Shown here: piece after piece, positions 34,001 to 40,000 of the stretch | Layout: each line of letters starts with the position of its first letter | Position numbering within the stretch: the first letter of the stretch is position 1 | Assembly: GCA_009760885.1 (NCBI GenBank) | Contig: CM019696.1 | Span: 47,376,017 to 47,440,016 of the forward strand | Direction of reading: 5' to 3' | Length of the DNA: 64,000 bases | Source of the DNA: Achatina immaculata | Taxonomy: Eukaryota; Mollusca; Gastropoda; Stylommatophora; Achatinidae | The notes under the pieces: generated by a model | What the model saw: only the letters and a program-made list of their open reading frames with translations | The model's database searches: none | What the model was told of the DNA's origin: nothing | Program-made: the position numbers and the translations under genes

Positions 34001-37000
34001 ATGACATGAAAATGGAGGATCAACGACTAACTGAGCGGTACATTGCTACTGAGTTGGGCATCTTCCAGGAACGTGTTCATGCCATTATCCACAATGAATG
34101 ATCTTAAAATGAAAAAGGTCTCTGCTCGATGGGTCCCCAAACTTCGTGGGGCTGATCACAAACGACAGCAGTTTGTGACTATGAATGAGACTTGGGTTCA
34201 TCATTTTCAACCAGAAACCAAAGAACAGTCAAAGCAGTTGAAACGTGGATCCCCACCTCCAAAGAATGCAAGGGTGGTTCTGTCTGCAGGCAGAGTGATG
34301 GCTTCCATCTTTTGGGATTCAGAAGGTGTGTTATTGGTAGACTCTTCAAAAGGGCAGAATGGTCACCAGGGCCTATTACGCTAATCTTGTGAAGCAACTG
34401 CGGGTCAGATTGAAGGAAAGCATTGAGGGAAATTGATGAGAGGAGTCATCTTTCATCAAGACAATGCTCCAGTTCACAAGTCAGCAGCGGCAATGGCTGC
34501 CATTCATGATTGCGGCTTCCAGCTTCTTGAATATCCTCCTTATTCCCCAGATTTTGCCCCTTCGGACTATTACCTGTTTACCAAACTCAAAAAGGAGCTC
34601 ATTGGTCACAAATTTGCTTCAGATGATGACGTCATTCATACTGTATACCATTTTCTACTGGCACAAGATGCTGACTTTTATAAAAAAGGGATCCATATGG
34701 TCCAGAGTCGCTGGACTAAGTGCATAAACTTGCAAGGGGACTATGTTGAGAAATAACCCAAAAAAATTTGTCCACAAATAATCCAATGAACCTTATGCCG
34801 AGAACTTGCCAATCACCCCTCGTTTGTGCCAAAAAAAAAACCAGTATATTAGACTGCAGCTCTGTGAAATTTGAGCAAAGTATATACAAACGGTCTCAAA
34901 AAATTGTAGACAAAGAACTTGAGATGAGAAATAAAAAATAGTAAATAATACAAAGAAGACTTAGATTAGGAATTACCAAAAATGAAAATTATTGTCAATT
35001 ACAAATAACCCTGCTCAGGGGACATGTGGCTTTTGAGGAAGAAAAGAAGATAAAAACTGAAGGTTAGAAACCTGGATAAAATGAGAGGAATTTGGTTTGT
35101 TATTATTGTGGCTTACCCAGTAAAGTCATGTGAGATCAGTTACTGGACAAGGTGGTATCAGATGTGCAACTCTGTGAAATGTGATCCGTCAACATGCAAT
35201 ATTCATAAACGTCTGTAAAGACAGTGAAAGGCTGTAAATAGGACTTCCATCATACGCATTTAGCAATAGTGTGTGGTACCCTTATTTTTGCAATGCGCCT
35301 TCTGGCTGGGTACCTCCAACTTCAGCACCTTTCCTTACTAGGGCAGACCGTGGTCTTGCTCGGACTGCCATGAAGACTAGTGTAGGGTGACCTGGCCAAG
35401 ACTTGGTTTTCCAGCCTCTGGTGGCTGTACAAGCCCCTTCTTCACATCAGGCCCAATGGCTTTGGGACAGTTCCAGAGACACTCCGACTTTGGGATGAGG
35501 AATCTGATGAGAGCTTCAATGATATCCATTCCCTGCCGCCTATAGTCTACTGCCTCTGTTTTGTTTACTTCATTCTGATAGCCATTGTTGTAGAGACCCA
35601 TAAGCTTGTTACATCCTGGATTCATTGTTTCACACAAGATTTTCCTCACTCCTGCTAGCGATCTCCATGTCCTCATCTGTCCACCAACCTGACATTACGT
35701 TTTACAAAAATGACGATTACAATTAGTGTTGATTGTTACAGGTTTCTGGGCTACAGAAGTAGGTCAGTTTTTAAGCAAACAGATCTATATTCCCTGTCTC
35801 ACAAAGACTGTGTTAAGATAAGTGTGTTCTTAACACAACTGTTCCCAGAGGGTGTAAATAGGATTTACATTTTCATATCGGATGTAGTGGCAAAAATACT
35901 TCTTCCTATTTGTTACTTACATATATTTTAAGTGCGTATGTACATTGGGAATGAGGTTGTTGTGGGCACCATGTACTTGAATACTGCAGTGAGTTTGTCA
36001 GATTGTTTTGATGTTTGTGGTTTATTATGGTCTGGGTTGTCATCATCATCATCACTGCATTTTGGACATGTTCTTATGTGACCAAATCTTCCCCCCCTCA
36101 AAAAAATATCTGTCAGTGTCCTGCAGCTGATAGTGCCCATCCTGTGTTGATTGACAAGTCCCCTCATGCATCCAGCATGCCTTTCACTTCTTGCTGTGCC
36201 AGTCTGTATTCCAGCTCTCTCATTCTAAGCAGCGACATGAATTTGCTGCTTTCAGAGTCCTCCATTCTGCCTGTCTCACTGAGCATGTTAACAGCATCAG
36301 CTCGATCCAGTGGTTGTCCATCTGCAGTGATGGCAGAGCCTGCCAACCTATCAGCTCTCTCATCTCCCAGGATGCCCACATGCTCAGGGACACAGATGAA
36401 GGTGTCTCTGTGAATTGTTGATTTCTGCAATGACTCAAGCCACTGTCTGTGTACAGAACCGGCCTGGACCTTCTGATCATACTCACTGAATCATTTAGTG
36501 GGCATGTTTCAGTGTCTTTAGTTAATAATTGGGCAAAAGTAGCCATATTGATAGCAACACAGATCCTTAAAAATCTTATTTTTGTGGTTCTGTCTGCTCC
36601 TCTCCACAGATTCTTTATTTGTTTTACTTTCTGAAGAGCAATAGATGTCCTCCTTTTAATTTCCCGCATTGTATCTCCATTATTAGTTAGTAGTGATCCA
36701 AGATATTCAAAACTCTCCACTTCTTCCAGTTTTTCCCCACTGATACATATTTCAGTTGCCTTGTCTGTTTTGTCAGTTGTCATCACTTTAGTTTTCTTTG
36801 CATTAAGATAGGATGTAGTGGCAAAAATACTTCTTCCTATTTGTTACTTACATATATTTTTTAAGTGCATATGTACATTGGGAATGAGGTTGTTGTGGGC
36901 ACCATGTACTTGAATACTGCAGTGAGATTGTCAAATTGTTTTGATGTTTGTGGTTTATTATGGTCTGGGTTGTCATCATCATCATCACTGCATTTTGGAC

Positions 37001-40000
37001 ATGTTCTTATGTGACCAAATCTTCCCCCCCTCAAAAAAATATCTGTCAGTGTCCTGCAGCTGATAGTGCCCATCCTGTGTTGATTGACAAGTCCCCTCAT
37101 GCATCCAGCATGCCTTTCACTTCTTGCTGTGCCAGTCTGTATTCCAGCTCTCTCATTCTAAGCAGCGACATGAATTTGCTGCTTTCAGAGTCCTCCATTC
37201 TGCCTGTCTCACTGAGCATGTTAACAGCATCAGCTCGATCCAGTGGTTGTCCATCTGCAGTGATGGCAGAGCCTGCCAACCTATCAGTTCTCTCATCTCC
37301 CAGGATGCCCACATGCCCAGGGACACAGATGAAGGTGTCTCTGTGAATTGTTGATTTCTGCAATGACTCAAGCCACTGTCTGTGTACAGAACCGGCCTGG
37401 ACCTTCTGATCATACTCACTGAATCATTTAGTGGGCATGTTTCAGTGTCTTTAGTTAATAATTGGGCAAAAGTAGCCATATTGATAGCAACACAGATCCT
37501 TGGAGATTCTTTCAGAATTATACATTTGAGTGTGGACTACAGAAAATGATTTGACTGTGAATCTAGTATTTCAGTGTCTAGTCTACATAAGTGGTAGTCA
37601 AAGTTCCTGTGTGTTTAATCTTCATTGCTTCCTTCAACCCACTTATGATTAAGAATGCGTATGAAAAAAAAATGACATAACAAAGAAATGACAGTTAAAT
37701 ATATTTACTGGAAAAACATTTCAAAGTGAAAAATCAAATAAGTGATTACAAATGATGTCATCACTGAATTTTTTCATTCTTTAATCCTAACATCATTGAT
37801 TTCACTGCAGTCTTCCTCTTCCGTGCGCAGTAGTCAATTGAATTATCAATAATCACCTGATCTGTAAATAACATGAGATTTCTCACTTCTTTGTTACAAC
37901 AATATTCTTGCCACAGCATTGAAATTCATCTCTGATCTTCCACTCTTTCAGTATGTCACTCATTTCTTCTTCTTCTTCTTCGTTCACTTCTACCACCAAA
38001 AACCGCACTGTGAACCTACTGAATTCACTCATGTGGTCCTCGTTAGGTCCCGTGGTCCCCTGTGTGGTCCAAAATAGACCACACGAGTTCCACGAAAGGA
38101 CCACAAGGGGTTCAGAGTATCACAGTGCTTTAGCCTGTATTCTTGGTGGGTCTCGGAAGCGGGATTGCGTGACACCGTGGTTTTCATTGCACCAGTTTGG
38201 TCTAGGGTTGGACTTTCTCACCGGAAGACCTCGACGTGTTTGGAATATCAGTGCATCCCCGCTGGGTGAGAGGCGTTAGCCCACCCAGGCCAGAGTTGGA
38301 CTTTCTCACCGGAAAACCTCGACGTGTTTTGAGATACCCGTGTATCACCGCCGGGTGAGAGGTGGTTGCCCATCCAGTCCAGTGTTGGACTTTCTCACCG
38401 GAAAACCTCAGCGTGATTAGGATACGCAGACATCCCCGCCGGGTGAGAGGTGGTTGCCTATCTAGACTTCCCTGGTCCAGTGTCTCCGACTTCAGCATTT
38501 TGCGGTCGTGGCCGCTACCCTTCCTAGTTGTGACCAGGATGGAGCTTTTGTCCAGGAGGACGAATCCTCGCCACTAGTGACTTCTACCCCTGGGTTGAGC
38601 CGGTTTAGGCATTTCCCAGTATGGGCATGTTTGGGACGGGACCGACCTCTAGGGCAGAAGTACTGTGACATTCATAGCCTTCAAGATTCACCCCTGGTAT
38701 GAGCCGGTTTAGGCAAAATTCACCAGTATGGGTGTTTATCAGGCGTTACCGACCTCTAGAGCGGAGGTGGCATGACATGTCTTGCCATCGAGTTCCACCC
38801 CTGGTGTGTGCCGGTTTAGGCATATTTCACCAGTGTAGGTGTATTTCGGACGTAGGCGGCCTCTAGAGCAGAGGTGCCGTGGTATAGGTCTCGTAGCGAT
38901 ACTACTGGACATACCAGGTTAAACTTCACTTTCCACCACCTTTTCCCATTGGCGCCGCACAGCAACCTTTATTTCCTCATTTACTTCCTTAACCGGGAGG
39001 AGCTTCACTCCACGCGCGGCATTTGAAAAGTCAAGCCAGCAGTGACTTAACCTCTGGGACAAGCCGGTTCATGCATTTCACCCGATATGACTGCACTCAG
39101 GACGTGGCCGACCTCCAGACCAGAGGTGCCGTGATTTGACTGTTTGCTTCACTTTATTCTTTCAACCACCTTTTCCGCAGTGATGCTGCGCAGCAACCTC
39201 ATTTGCAAATTTCTTCATTGGCCGGGAAGAGCACCGCTCCACGCACGGCAGCTGAAGATCTCGCCAACAGCGACCTCCAGTTCCGAAAACCAACAAAATA
39301 GAACCGAGGTCCTATTCCATTATTCAGGCAGCTGGGGCCTGCTTTGAACACTCTGATTTTTTCAAAGTAAACGCGCCGGCCACCCGGGACGCTCAGCGAA
39401 GAGCACCCGCGGGAGAGAGCCAGCAGACGGTAGGGCAGGAGACAACGGGCAGTGAACCGGCGCGAGCCGGACCGCCCGCCTGCGCCTGAGATCCAACTAC
39501 GAGCTTTTTAACTGCAACAACTTTAATATACGCTATTGGAGCTGGAATTACCACGGCTGCTGGCACCAGACTTGCCCTCCAATAGATCCTCGTTAAAGGG
39601 TTTAAAGTGTACTCACTCCAGCTACGGGGCCTCGAAAGAGTCCCGTATTGTTATTTTTCGTCACTACCTCCCCGTGCCGGGATTGGGTAAGTTGCACGCC
39701 TGCTGCCTTCCTTGGATGTGGTAGCCGTTTCTCATGCTCCCTCTCTGGAATCGAACCCTGGTTACCCGTTACAAACATGGTAGGCATGTCACGTACCATC
39801 GACATTTGATAGGGCAGACATTTGAAAGATGCGTCGCCGGCACAGAAGGCCATGCGATCAGCACAAAGTTATCCAGAGTCACCAGTTGGGACGCCGCGCC
39901 CCGCGAAGGGCAACGACGATTGGTTTTGAACTAATAAAAGCGCTCTTTCCACGAGGGTCGGAGCTTGGTAAGCATGCATTAGCTCTAGAATTGCCACAGT

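Larger units (their letters stand above)
37962..39272 (-). mobile_element. GAA-tailed repeat element with internal tandem units
   Basis: Read on the minus strand it ends in GCGGTTTTTGGTGGTAGAAG, then GAACGAAGAAGAAG. The last ~330 bp are about 75% similar to 51181-51450. Further in are ~88-bp tandem units (each with GACTTTCTCACCGGA, at 38211, 38299 and 38388), then about four degenerate ~105-bp units (GCCGGTTTAGGCAT... CGACCTCTAGAGC...) between 38583 and 39130. I see no coding frame. The distal end joins 18S rDNA in the same orientation. The class is unknown; a retroelement tail is the simplest reading. Confidence 0.55.

Noticed and set aside
35377..35676. 99-codon minus-strand open frame in NECAP intron 7
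   Set aside because: No recognisable motif and no second copy in the window; possibly an old transposon piece but not supportable.
36015..36413. 132-codon plus-strand open frame, repeated at 36948-37346
   Set aside because: Antisense shadow of the RNase H fragments, which have the recognisable motif.
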